NCBI GenBank assembly: GCA_003586115.2
Contig: QVOM02000049.1
Span: 17,055,470-17,119,469, forward strand
DNA from: Salvator merianae
Lineage: Eukaryota > Chordata > Lepidosauria > Squamata > Teiidae
Direction: 5' to 3'
DNA: 64,000 nt
Part shown: piece after piece, positions 23,544 to 34,690 of the stretch
Layout of the letters: each line of letters starts with the position of its first letter
Numbering within the stretch: position 1 is the first letter of the stretch
The notes under the pieces: generated by a model
What the model was told of the DNA's origin: nothing
Databases searched by the model: none
What the model saw: the letters and a program-made list of their open reading frames with translations, nothing else
Translations under genes and position numbers: made by a program

Positions 23544-23790
23544 CAGGCTAACATTATAATGCTCTTATATAAACTGATGGTGCAACTGCATTGGGGCTAC
23601 TGTGTGCACATTTTTCATCAGATCCCATAAAAGATATAGCAGAGTTAGAGAAGGTTCAGAGAAATCTGGCTGAGATGCTGAAGGGATTGGAAGAACTCAC
23701 TTATGTTTGGGGCTTTTTGGTTTAAAAAGGAGATGAGTGAGAGGGGAAATGACAGAGATGTATAAAATTACACAGCGCAGTGTGGACAAA

Positions 23791-23896
23791 GGCTGCATCC
23801 AGATGTCACTTACTTATTCCATGATATTTGGACATTCTAGATATTCTGGAATATCCAAATATAGTGGAATAAGTAAGCAACATCTTGGTTGCAGCC
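23791..23896. mobile_element. Palindromic MITE, GGCTGCATCCAGAT family, inserted in CR1
   Basis: A 106-bp element from GGCTGCATCCAGATGTCAC to GGTTGCAGCC, forming one imperfect hairpin (CTTACTTATTCC..ATATTTGGA / TCCAAATATAGTGGAATAAG). The CR1 sequence resumes after it with a repeated AAA (23788-23790 and 23897-23899), which identifies a 3-bp target duplication. Confidence 0.8.
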
Positions 23897-24164
23897 AAAG
23901 TTGATAGGGAGAAATTTTTCTCCTTGCCCCAAAATATTAGATCCAGAGATCACCCACTGAAGTTGAATCCTGAATGGATCAGCGCTATTGATGACTCTTA
24001 GCTCTGATGGCAATGGGAGGTCACCTGCCTCTGAAGGTCAGCTGCTGTGCTCATGTCCTGCTGGTGAGTTTCCTTAAGCAGCTAATTGCTCATCATGAGA
24101 ACTGGCTGCTGGACTAGATGGGCCATTGGTCTGAATGAATGGGACACTTCTAATTGATTTAAAT

Positions 24165-24360
24165 AATTTATATATCCCCATTAAGATATATTCTCAAAGC
24201 GGTTTATACAACATAAGAATAAGAACAACCCAAATCATATCTGTTATTTAAAAACATGATTAAAATCAAGGTTGGGGAAAGCGAACATTCACTCTGGAAA
24301 GGCTTGGATAAAAAGATAAGTTCTCAGTTGGTGCCTAAAAACTGGAAGTATAAGTGCCCT
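24165..24360 (-). mobile_element. L2-like LINE/SINE 3' end
   Basis: AATTTATATATCCCC..CTCAAAGCGGTTTATACAAC, then TGGATAAAAAGATAAGTTCTC and GGTGCCTAAAAACTGG is the common reptile repeat tail read on the minus strand. Old copy, approximate ends. Confidence 0.5.
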
Positions 24361-25654
24361 ATGAATATCATCTGACCATAATCATATGTTATCCTGATTT
24401 ATTTGCACATATATTCTTCAGATCCATCCCAGTACGGTACCACATCAGAAATTCATGGGCAAGACAAAAATCAGGCACTTGGCATTTAAAAAAACAAACA
24501 AAAAATCCACATGCCTAAGTGTTCCCACCCATGTGGTTCAAAATGTACACTCATGACTCAAGCAATGCTAAAAAAAAAAAAAGGGCTTAACATAAAGTGA
24601 ACAACTTTGGATATGAAAGTCTCAAAATTTTAAACACCTCTCATTCTTTCATATTTTATCTCCTTCTACAAACCGCTCGAGCATCACAGAGTCAAATGGA
24701 ATAAATATACCTGATACCAGTTTCACCACTGCGTCTGCACAATCCTTGAATTACTGCAATTATCATCAATTTTAGCATCTTGTCCCCTCATAAGTGGCTG
24801 GGCTGGTATACCATCCTAGAATGCTGTGTGAACTGCTTACAAGCAGTCCATAGTTGGAGTGAGTTACAGCACCATTTTTGCGCCATAGCCCACTCCAACA
24901 CCTTGTCTAATGCAGCTGCTGGACAGACTGGTCTGCAGTGTGAACAAGGATTCCAAGAGGCCTGTTGGGTTGGTCAGCTGGCCCAGTGGCACACACTGCC
25001 ATGAGGTTTTTATCTCTTGAATGGCAACTCATTGAAAGTTGGGGGGCAATAGATCTGGAGCAGCTGGTCACATACTACTTCCATTCATGGCCACCAGATG
25101 AAGCTGTCAGGATGCTGCAATCTGACAAGTCTAACCATCTTTAGATGTTTCAACGTCAATGCAGAATGTAGCTTTTCCTGGAAAACGTATTGCCAAGGAA
25201 ACTATGAACTTAAAGACCTTTCATCTGTCCCCTAAGTGGCACTGATTTTATTGAGGTCGAGCATTATTTTAGGTGGAAAGAACTTTGTCACAATACAGCA
25301 CCAATTTAATAAAGCTATTGCAGCTATTTTGTAAAACTCTACTCTGGAGAGTTAATAAAGCAGACATTTGTTTTATTATGCAGCTTATAAAAGCCAAAAA
25401 GAAAGAGCAACTAATTTCAGCAGATAAATTTATCTCTTTCCTTTCCTTTTTCTTCAAAATTGTGCAATAAATGGACACAAATGGAGAGAGCAAGATACAG
25501 AAAAGATGAACATAATAAACTTCTTTCATTGTCAACTCTGAAAAGCAATAATTTATGCTGATATGATGTAATGGCTACCACATATTTTAGAAAACTCCAT
25601 GGGTTTTTCTTTCCTTCCATAAATCTAAGAAACAGCTGAGGAACAGTTTCCCCT

Positions 25655-25795
25655 CCTCTCTTTCAGGCACTGTTATTGCTTTTAATGTGTCCATTTTATA
25701 TTTTATTTTTATTGTTGTAACCTAACCAGAGACCTTCAGGTATGGAGTGGGATAGAAATGCAGATCAGAAATAAATTAATAATAAATGTTTCAAT
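25655..25795 (+). mobile_element. L2-like LINE 3' end
   Basis: TTTTATTTTTATTGTTGTAACC, then GAGACCTTCAGGTATGG..GGGATAGAAATGC and an AATAAAT-type tail match the L2-like 3' end seen at 34268-34520. Confidence 0.5.
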
Positions 25796-26529
25796 TAATT
25801 TTAACATTTGGCAACCCTGGGACCAACTCCCAGTTGGAAACACCCTTGGCAAACTTCCATTTCTTCTGGGCATTCCTGCTGTGTGTGTCTTTTATCTCTT
25901 TTTGTCTACCGATGGGAAGGTGTCCACATCATACCCTTAAAGTCCCAAATAGACCCACAGGTTCTAAAGACTCCTAGAACCTGTATGGGTATGTCCTATT
26001 TTGTTGCCTGCAGAACAGAAGGGGTGACAGTTTGCACAATGAAATTTTAACATTCTCCTTTTGTTCTTTTGAAACAAACATGTGCTGGCAGGATTTTATC
26101 TACCCGATGCTTACTTTAACAAATAATCAGAACCTTGCTCGCCATCTTAGGTTTTAATGCTGTACAATATTTTTGACAGATTATTTACAATTTAGTAATG
26201 AAAAAAAGGCTCTATCCAGACATGCAGAGATCTAACCCCAACAATGGAATGCAGAAGGATGATCTTGTCCCCTATCTCTACTTTTCCTGCCCAGCCTGGC
26301 TGGCATTCTTTGTGGAGTGAGACTCCTTTGGTTCTCCATTGGTGGTGTCCATATGCCACTGCCCACTTTTGGTTGCTTGAATCGGCAGCTGCCCACACTG
26401 CTTTCATCCACTCTGAAACTATCTTCTATGAGGTTTCATGGAGGAATGTAGTGAACATTTATGAGGACATCTTGGCAGTGCAAATACATGGGCTGCATCT
26501 GGACAACAGGAGGTCATAGTGCTACTATT

Positions 26530-26855
26530 TCAGCATCACAATGAAAATCCACAAATGAAAATCATGTGTTCAGACTGCTGCTGAACCAAACACCAGTTTG
26601 GTTGGCTCATTAGTGAACCATTTAAATTAAATTTCAAACTTGTTCGAAAACAAAAAAATCCATTTTTTTCCCATTGAAAAAGCAATCATTTTCAAGGGCA
26701 AAAACACAGCAAACATAAATTGTTCAATTGAATTGTCCATGTTCACGAGCATGTTTGATTGAATTTTCTGATTTTTGAACAGCTACAAGTTTGATTTGAT
26801 GTGAACTATTCATTGAATTTTCAAACACTAACTGCACTTTACACATCTCTGCAGC
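26530..26855. mobile_element. Degenerate AT-rich element ending CACATCTC
   Basis: The right end TTTACACATCTC matches the termini of the TA-flanked elements at 28002, 58122 and 62939. The interior shares the CCCATTGAAAA and GAACATG-type blocks with 62939-63272. The left end is eroded. Confidence 0.45.
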
Positions 26856-26859
26856 AGAG

Positions 26860-27997
26860 TGCAACCATGGCCAAAGGTGAAATGGCCAGAAAATTTGTGG
26901 CAGGCAAATTTCTCAAATTTCTCAAAAATCATGAGCACAAATGAGAGTTATTTCTGGATTCTTCTAACTACTGCTAAGAAAATTTGCGAAATACAGGCAG
27001 CTGTACACAGCAATGGTTCCAACACTCCAGACCCTATCTTGGTGGTAAAATCCATGGTTAGCAGAGCAGTATCTTAAGCTTGAATAGTAGGGTGGGAGGC
27101 TGAGCTGTCTAAGGCAGCTTGCAGAATTACCATAAACTAATACACAAAAGTATAAAGAGTAGGAAAGAGTAGGAAATTGGTTTTTTATATTTATACTATT
27201 TCTCTTTGGAGCTGCAACAGAGGTGTTGGGTAGTGCAAAGTCTATTCCAAAAAAGCCTAATCTAAAATTATGCCATCATCTTAACTGTAACTTTTCTGAC
27301 TGAATATTGCTAAGGAAAGTGTGTTGTGAAATAAAGAAACTACTCCAAGAAGATATCTCTACTAGATATGAATCTGCATTTTGCCCTTCACAGATCATTT
27401 CATCACAAATCCATACGTTTCGCAACACTAAGCACAAGAACTTAAGACTAGACTGCTACTGATTCTATTGCGTTAGTTATACAAGTTAGAAATACGAAAA
27501 AGGATCAATAGGCATGTGAATAATCTTTTTTAACTCAAGCAGTTACAGTAAAACTATATAGCATAAGCTATGCCAAAGCCTTAGGTATCTTTTAAAAAGA
27601 GATTGAAGAAATTCACAGATGATAAATCTATTAATGGCCATTAGTCACAAGTGCTCAGAACAGGAAATCTGCAGCCTACCAGATGCTGAATGCCAATTTC
27701 TATGAACCCCAGCAAGAATGGCTGATACTCAGAAATGACAAGGGAGTGCCTATCCAATACAGTGTGGAAAGCCACAGAATTTTTAGTCCTTTTAAATGAC
27801 AAATCCATGTTTGAAGTGGACAACAAAATAGTTGTGTGGTATCCACACCAAGCTAGAAGTGTTCCTGGTGAGGCCCCAAGACATGTGATGTTCTGACACT
27901 AGTGAATAGTGGAAGGAATGACTCTGGGAGCACTTGCTGCCCTCAAATGCTCAATCCACCATGGTGCAGATAGATAGTAGCTACTTGAGCAATCTAC
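26860..27997. other. Intron, nothing recognised
   Basis: No exon or defined repeat was found. Confidence 0.5.
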
Positions 27998-28001
27998 CTT
28001 A

Positions 28002-28364
28002 GAGATGTCCCAAACTGGTTTGGGTTTGACCGGTTCAAATAAAACTGGGTGGTTCAACCTGGTTCAAACTGAATTAAACCAATCCCCCACTTCAAAAGGG
28101 GCTGGTTCAAATCACACTGAACCAGGGGGAATTGGTTTGAGTGGGTTAAGTCTGGTTCGAGTTTGGCCACAATTGCTATTAAAGTTTTTAAAATTTTTTT
28201 AAGAGTTTTTAAAAAAATGAACAGGTTCAAATCTGTTTGAGGTTTGAACTCAAACTGGGTTGAGTCTGTTAGACCTGGTTTGAATTTGAACCAAACACCA
28301 CATGATTCAGTTCAGTTCAGTTCAATTCAGCCTGAACCACCATTTTAGAATTTGTGCACATCTC
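28002..28364 (-). mobile_element. TA-flanked MITE with GAGATGTGC termini, copy 1
   Basis: Begins GAGATGTCCCAAACTGG, ends TTTGTGCACATCTC, with TA on each side (28000-28001 and 28365-28366). The interior is dominated by GGTTCAAA/TTTGAACC motifs that can pair with each other. The element at 58122 is the same family in the opposite direction. TA duplication suggests a Tc1/mariner-type origin, which is an inference. Confidence 0.65.
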
Positions 28365-28369
28365 TAAGC

Positions 28370-29325
28370 TACCTACATTGTGTACTGCTTGGTGGTGGTA
28401 TTTGTTTACGTGGTGAAAATGGCAAACATAGCTGTGGTATCACTTCGAAATTGAAGAACTTTTGTTCACCAGCTTTAAAGCTAGTGAAGGGGCGAGGCAC
28501 GGGATGGAAAGAGATTGCGTCCCCTGGTCCATGTGGCATTGTAATCCCCTGTCATAGGGATGCAGTTTTAATGCAGACAAAGAAAACGTTTGTCTTCCCA
28601 ATCAGTAAATTTTACTTATACATTTTATATTATTTATAGGTTGCCCAAGAACAGAAGTTTCAGGAGAGTTACAAAGACAAATAAAATATTTTAGACTTCT
28701 TGAACAACAGTAAATTTCTAAAACTCAAAATAGTAAAGAACATGCATAGATCCTTTAGGAGTTCCAGAATGTCAAAAGAGTGGATCCCAGAAAAATGCCT
28801 TTTAGGAATAGTCATCTTTTGTATTTTTCCCAGTGAAAATGTCTGGGGAAAGTCCTTCTAAAAGGCCTGGCTTTAACATTAAGCAAAGTAGGGGACCAGC
28901 CTTAGACAGAACAGTAACCACTGACATTACTTTGGGGCATTTTCTTCTGCTGTTAGTTGCATGATTTGCCATTTTTCTGCTAAAGGTGTTTTGACTGCCT
29001 TCACAAGTTGTTAGATGGGAAGTCAGTGTGGACAAATGGCTGCACTCTACCCATAATCAGTTTCCCCCCTCTAGGCCCTGGAAAAGTCATCCTGAGCAAT
29101 GAGTGAGAAATTTTGGTGCACCTCAATGCAGGAGGCATCCCTGGGCTGGTATTTACCAAGTGGTACCAGCCCAAGGATACCCCAAGAGTAGAGTTTTGCC
29201 AATGCTATTTAACCTGCAAGGCGTGATAATCTGGGCAGCCTCTTTAAAGCCAGCCAGAGAAAAGTGGAGATTTTGACAAAAGGCCACCCCACTCCCAGTA
29301 AGTATGGACACCATATTTATGGACA
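28370..29325. other. Intron, nothing recognised
   Basis: Short open frames only; no splice-supported coding sequence. Confidence 0.5.
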
Positions 29326-29333
29326 CCTTAGAG

Positions 29334-29544
29334 CAGTGGTTCTCAAACTTTTTTCACTTGTGTACCCCTAGGCAGCCCATTTCGCTCAATTGTAGGATTC
29401 TTATCAACAATGTTTGTAATTAATATAGTTGTCTTACCCTGTTGGCATGGGTACCTTTTCCCATCATTCAATTTTTTTCACGCTCTCCTAAATCTCCAGG
29501 TTTGTACCCCTGGGGATACCTGTACTCCAGGTTGTGAATCACTG
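29334..29544. mobile_element. hAT-type non-autonomous element (CAGTGGTTCTCAAAC ends)
   Basis: The 211-bp element begins CAGTGGTTCTCAAACTTTTT and ends AGGTTGTGAATCACTG. The flanks are a perfect 8-bp duplication CCTTAGAG (29326-29333 and 29545-29552). These termini are typical of MER5/Charlie-like hAT elements in amniotes. No coding sequence. Confidence 0.9.
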
Positions 29545-29665
29545 CCTTAGAGTACAGAGTGTTCTGAGACATCTTTAGTCCCATCTAGGTACTGTCCAGG
29601 TTGTGCCCAGCTTTCGATTGAGATAGCTGAAAATCTGGCACCATGGTCTGAGTCAGTCTGCAATG

Positions 29666-29885
29666 TCATAGAATCAAAGAGGTAGAAGGGCCTAACCCCC
29701 TTCTACACTCAGGAGCTAAATTCAAAGTATCTTCAAAAGATGGCTGGCCTGTTTCTGCTGGAGTATGTCCAGTAGGAGGCCACTGACTGCTTAGGTAATC
29801 AGTTCCACTGTTGACGTGGCCTTATTGGAAAGAAGTTGTTTTCTACTGCTCAGCTAGAATATTATTTGTTGAAACTTAAGCTTAT
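29666..29885 (-). mobile_element. CR1 LINE 3' region
   Basis: ATAGAATCAAAGAGGTAGAAGGGCC, then GGCCACTGACTGCTTAGGTAAT.AGTTCCACTGTTG and GAAAGAAGTTGTTTTCT is the reverse complement of the CR1 segment encoding the ORF2 end (typical form: ATAGAATCATAGAGTTGGAAG...). Degenerate, inserted opposite to the plus strand. Confidence 0.7.
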
Positions 29886-29990
29886 TATGATAATCCCTCA
29901 TTGTCTGTGGATTCCGTATCTGTGAATTTTGCGTATTTGTGACATGATAATTGTACAAGGTCTCAGCAATCACAACTGAAGTATATGCAG
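29885..29990. mobile_element. Possible Tigger/pogo fragment
   Basis: ATAATCCCTCATTGTCTGTGG, ATTCCGTATCTGTGAATTTTG and CGTATTTGTGA resemble the repetitive CCGCGGATT-type ends of Tigger DNA elements after CpG decay. Short and uncertain. Confidence 0.3.
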
Positions 29991-30019
29991 ATTATTGAGT
30001 TCTTGTACAGTAGCTACCC

Positions 30020-30200
30020 TTTTTTAAAAACAACAACAACATTGTTTTATCCTGCTTTACAGTGATAAAAGGCTCCTAGAGCGGCTGACAAAATTTAACA
30101 GGTCCCTTACCCTTGGGGTTTAAAAATCTATGCTGCAAGAGGAAAGAGGGATTGAAAGAGACGAGGGGAGAAAAATCATTGTGGCAGAGCAGTTGAAAAG
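30020..30200 (-). mobile_element. L2-like LINE/SINE tail
   Basis: ATTGTTTTATCCTGCTTTACAG, then CTCCTAGAGCGGCTGAC and TACCCTTGGGGTTTAAAAATCT is a common reptile repeat tail in reverse orientation. Old and partial. Confidence 0.45.
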
Positions 30201-30499
30201 ATGCTGATAGTGAGTTCTACTGGTGCACTAGCAGGCCCTAATCCAGAACTTGGAGAAGTGTTCCAGTTGCAGGAGATCTCATTTCAGAGACACACTGTAA
30301 CACTCCACTGAAATGGGCCTTCCAGGGTCTTCAAGGCCAAGAATTTCCATTCCTGGGCACTGGAGCTTGTGCAAGGCAGCTCCGAAATTTGCACAAGCTT
30401 TTGGGTCAGCACAGGCACTGGGTTATAACAGGTTGTCACTGGGCACATGGTGCTGTTCCAGCTCAGAGCGATCCATCCTAGCCTTAGGTTGGATTACTC

Positions 30500-30928
30500 T
30501 GTTCCTGGGCGTCAGGACGTTCACTAGTAAAGTGCATTGGCACTGTGCAGAGGCCCTGGTGATATGGAGCAGACTACAGCTGCTCCAGATTGCTCCTTGC
30601 TATAGAGCACAAAATCGTGCTCTGCAGCTGTATGAGGAGCAGTTGGACTGCTCTCAGTACACTGTGTTCGCACCCTTTTCCAGGTGTGAACGCAGAGTGG
30701 TGTGGTGCAGCTGCAGCTGTGCAGTCGTGCCACATTCCCAGTTGCCATGGCAGCAGTTGGAAGTTTTCCCAGCTGCTGTCAAGGGGCAGGCTGACAACAT
30801 TTGCACAGCGAACGCTGGTAGCCTGCTGCTGGTGTGTTCCAAGGCAAATGGCTTTCGTGCTGCGAGGTCTGTTTCACCTTAGAATAGGATAATTATCCTG
30901 TTGGAAGGTGGAAAGTGTGAAAAGGCCC
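30500..30928 (-). mobile_element. MITE, GGG-TTTTCACAC/GGATAATTATCC family
   Basis: The right end GAAAGTGTGAAAAGGCC and the adjacent CTTAGAATAGGATAATTATCC match, inverted, the left end of the element at 49214. The interior shares GTGCATTGGCACTGTGCAGAGGCC and GTTGCCATGGCAGCAG with copies at 42678, 58850 and 59942. It may sit inside a larger composite starting near 30215 and ending near 30975 (CTGCAGAAAGGCCCT). The long open frame over it is incidental. Confidence 0.55.
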
Positions 30929-30975
30929 CCTGACTCACTATTACAGGTCTGCGCAGGTAACTGCAGAAAGGCCCT

Positions 30976-31940
30976 CAGTAAAAATAAACCTTCTTTGAGG
31001 TAACATAGTCAATTCCATTTAGCAAGGCACAGATACATTTGCATCTCTCCACAAGCTCTTTTGGCCAATTCTTCTACATATGTGGCAAGTCAACAGTGCA
31101 GAAAGAATTTCTCTTCTGTGACCCATATAAAAATGGAAAGAACTAAATATTGTAAATGTGGGCAGCGTATTTTAGAGATGGCTGAGAGGGAAAATAAAGT
31201 CTGAGCAATTTCACGATGTGAAGTGAAGAGAATAAAGGTATAAAAAATATCTGGGGACAGAGCTGTAGCAGAGGTAATGAGCAAGAACTACTGAACCTCC
31301 CAGACCCACAAAAGAAATCTAAATCAGATCCAGGGCACTGTTTCAAGTGTTGTACTGCAGGAAAAAAGGAATCACAATTGTCCTGTAGCATTTTGAAGGA
31401 AAGAGCACCACTGAACAGTATATATTGCCATTTCTATCATGAAGTAGCCACATTTTCATTCACTAAATAGAAACAACGTTTTTGGGCACAGCTGCCTGAA
31501 TATATTCCACCTCAAGATTAGGAATCATCTGAGTTTGTAAAATCAGGCAATTAAATAGTGAAAAATTGCAACATAGAAGTCAACAAATTTTTAAAGTTGG
31601 AGTTAATACTGATCTTGACAGTTTCTCTGGGAGCTAATGCATCTCACATATAGTGCTTAAATAATACAATCCTACACATGTATACTTGGATGCAAGCCTT
31701 CTTAACTAATTCGGTGGGATTAAATCAAGAAGTATAGCATTAGGTTGCAATCATGCACATATCTCTCTGATGCTTTTTCGAATTTAGTAGTTTTATTTAC
31801 TGTGGAAAAAACCTATATAAGTTCAAGCTGTAATCCCTTAGAAGTGTAAGATACTGTTATCTCTTAAGTAATATGTTCTAAATATTTTTGTGACATAAGA
31901 ATTTTGCTGCTAACTCTTATTTTCGTTTTACTGCAATACT
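30976..31940. other. Intron, nothing recognised
   Basis: AT-rich sequence without a recognised element. Confidence 0.5.
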
Positions 31941-31944
31941 ATAC

Positions 31945-32330
31945 AGAACAGTTCTCCAGCCAAAGACCACTTCTGCTGGACCATGCCTCCTGATCCAGAA
32001 CATAATTTCCGCACTTGGAAGGCTGTTCCAGGATAGCCCCCATGCTGGCTTCAAAGACTGAAATCTTCAGAGTCAGCATCTGGGTTCTCTGACCCTTAGG
32101 GGGACACATTTCACTGGCACAATTTTGTGTGCTGCTGAAATGGGTCCCACTGCTAAACCAGCCCAAGAAGGCATCCACTCTTCTGCATACCTTCCTAGGC
32201 TGGTCTAGCAGCCCCTGGTCTGGCAGTAGACTCTGTCCAATGCAGACAGAGCAGCCTAAGCAGGGGGCGGGGCTTCTGGTCCAGTCCTATACTGGGATAC
32301 CAGCTGGACCATGCCTTTACTTTGTGGAAG
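31945..32330. mobile_element. MITE-like element with CTGGACCATGCC motifs
   Basis: CTGCTGGACCATGCC occurs near the left end and CAGCTGGACCATGCC near the right, with ACTGAAATC, GAAATGGGTCCCACTG and TGTCCAATGCAGACAGAG between. This is the same vocabulary as 33289-33826 and 231-770. Ends are approximate. Confidence 0.45.
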
Positions 32331-32694
32331 TTTTCCATCCAAATTTGGGTTTTATGCACATATGTACCCTACATGTGAAATTAAATTCAATAATCCCATG
32401 CCTTTTTCCTTTGGGGCCATCTTCTTCCATTGTCATAAGAGTCTAGAGATTTTTCTTTTTTCTGGGAATCACTGATTAATATTGTTTCCCATTGAAGTGG
32501 AAAGGAGTATTTTCCAAACAAAATGTGATATGTCATCCAAGTAACTCTATAACTTTAATACAAAAGTTGTTTCTGGATGGCTTTGGAGTCCTTCTTTTAT
32601 TAGTTCTACAATCTGGGATTCAGGTTTTTTCTATTATTTCAAAATTCTATTATTAGAGAGTCCTCAGCTACTAGCATACTGTTTGCTAATGTCA

Positions 32695-32856
<162 letters not shown>

Positions 32857-33288
32857 TCAGCAAACATTTCTTCTTACCATTTGATTTAAGTCCTTGCTTA
32901 TCCATTACTTGTTCTGGACAATCCTGTGCATTTTTTGTTTATTAATTTGCTTATTTTTATTGTGATTTTAAGCATTCAGAATGCAAACTGATTATCTGAG
33001 CAACCTAATTCTCTGTAAAGAGCCAATTCCAATGAATGTTACTATAATTTTACGCATAACATCTTTCCCTGTACGAGTTTAGGCAGATGGTCATCAGTAT
33101 AGGATGTAAGAAGCCATTTGTGCTGTTTGAAGTGGAGTAACTGTTGATTCAGGCCATTGACAGAGGCTGCAAGGTAGCACTTCATTCAACACCTTTGCAT
33201 ATAGAATTCTTGATACAAGATGTGGTATTGTCACTGACCTAGACAGCTTGAAACACATCTGAAAACATTTGCCCTTCAATGGAACTAA

Positions 33289-33826
33289 GGCCCTTTCTTC
33301 TCTTACCTGTAATGCATAATGAGGAGCTGCGAAGTCTGTTTCTGGACCTCAGCGATCTGCAAGTTAGTGCGGATCTGTGAGGCCCCGCCCCCTGCCAGCA
33401 CACCCCATCCACACTGGACAGAATGTAATCCTGAACAGAGAGGTTCTGACTGGGATTAACAATAGATCTGTTTAAACAGATCTATTGGTGGACCAGCAGG
33501 TCCTGGTCCAGACCATGGAGACGTGTAAAAGGCATGCCTCTGTATTTGAGACTATTGGAAGACACATTTTGGTGGAGCACTGGAATGGGTCCCCCCAGTG
33601 GCTTTGAGGTCCCAGGATGGGTCACAACAATAAAAGTATGAAGACCCCTTGGAGACCAGCCCCATGAGTTTAAGTGCCAAGCAGGGACTGGTCTAAACCA
33701 GTGTATTGTGCAGCTGATGTGTTCCAGACCACGCCTTTCCATGGTCCAAACTACTGAGCCTGGCTGGTCTTGTTCCACTGGTTTGGAGCACAGAGAAGTG
33801 AGTGCAAAATGGGTGCAAAAAGATCC
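33289..33826. mobile_element. MITE-like element, GGCCCTTTCTTCTCTTACC to GTGCAAAAAGATCC
   Basis: Left end GGCCCTTTCTTCTCTTACC (after TAA) and right end GTGAGTGCAAAATGGGTGCAAAAAGATCC are degraded inverted termini. The interior has a perfect ATAGATCTGTTTAAACAGATCTAT palindrome near 33464-33487 and GGTCCAGACCATGG. It also holds a 27-bp stretch identical to 34618-34645. Confidence 0.5.
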
Positions 33827-34267
33827 TCAGTGGAATTTAGGCTGTGTTAGTGCTGGATGGGACATGGAAGTGGGACCACTCATTCCCACATCTGCATTCC
33901 CTGGTCACATGTGAAAGTTTACAGCCTACTGCTGGGCTTCCAAGGCCTCCATTAGTAGTATTCACTGACATCCACTTCCAAATGACATTTGAGTAGCGAG
34001 AAATCTTTGACAACACTGTCATGAAACATCCTCTTGGGAGGTTTGACAGAAGAATGCTCTATTAGGCTGGGCTTCCTGGCAGCATATATGCCACATGTAC
34101 AAAAGGGACAGCTGTGATGCTATGATATCAACATCATAGTGCCACATAGACACCCCCTTAGTTACATTTTTCAGAGAAAGGTGTATGATAAAAACTAATA
34201 GACTATTACAATCCCTAGTGACATCTGTACAGCAGAACTAAAAAAGGGAATAATTCATAACATGGAG

Positions 34268-34520
34268 GAATTCTCTGTGGTGGCCATCAGATTTTGAACA
34301 GTCTCCCAGGAGAGGGTTTCAGTGCTAGATAGGTTTCAGTGCCTGATTAACACGGACCTCTTCACCCAAGCCTTCAATGGTTAGCTTCCCTATAGACCTG
34401 CTTAGAAGAGGGGGACAGTTGTATTTTATAGTGTATTTTAATTAAGCTTTAATTGTTACAGATTTTATCTTTTTATTGTTGTGACCTACCCTAGGACCAT
34501 TGCATGAAGGGTAGAATATA
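34268..34520 (+). mobile_element. L2 LINE 3' end
   Basis: TTCTCTGTGGTGGCCATCAG..TTTTGAACAGTCTCCC, then CTCTTCACCCAAGCCTTCAA, TTATTGTTGTGACCTACCC and GGTAGAATATAAATGC follow the L2 ORF2 end and 3' untranslated region as seen across amniotes. Degenerate. Confidence 0.6.
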
Positions 34521-34553
34521 AATGCTAAAAATAAGCAAACTATACTTTGGATG

Positions 34554-34584
<31 letters not shown>

Positions 34585-34588
34585 TTTT
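34554..34588. repeat. (ATTT)n microsatellite
   Basis: About 35 bp of TTTA repeats at the tail of a reversed repeat (TTTATATCCTGCCCTTC follows), so probably grown from its A-rich tail. Confidence 0.9.
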
Positions 34589-34690
34589 CTAATTTATATC
34601 CTGCCCTTCACCTGAATGTCCCAGGATGGGTCACAACAATAAAAATATAAAATATACCTAAAACGTATTAAAAATATAACCCTCCCACCC
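34589..34690 (-). mobile_element. L2-like repeat tail
   Basis: CTAATTTATATCCTGCCCTTCACC, then CCCAGGATGGGTCACAAC and ATAAAAATATAAAATA is the common reptile repeat tail in reverse, with the TTTA run as its poly-A side. Confidence 0.5.

Larger units (their letters stand above)
22925..24160 (+). mobile_element. CR1 LINE, ORF2 C-terminus to 3' end, with two insertions
   Basis: Degenerate reading frames recover the CR1 ORF2 end. Seen are CCAAGTTTGCTAATGACACC (the F-ADDT type reverse-transcriptase block), ACATTATAATGCTCTTATA, GTTTGGGGCTTTTTGG and GATGTATAAAATTACACA, then the 3' block CTGCTGGACTAGATGGGCC near 24120. Stops show it is dead. A purine microsatellite (23351-23543) and a palindromic MITE (23791-23896) interrupt it. 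Confidence 0.8.

Noticed and set aside
23259..23630. Lys/Arg/Glu-rich open frame
   Set aside because: Microsatellite translation inside a dead CR1 element.
30313..30882. Longest open frame in the window (189 codons, plus strand)
   Set aside because: Lies in a GC-rich MITE with homologues at 42678, 49214 and 58850 that do not keep the frame. No domain or splice support.
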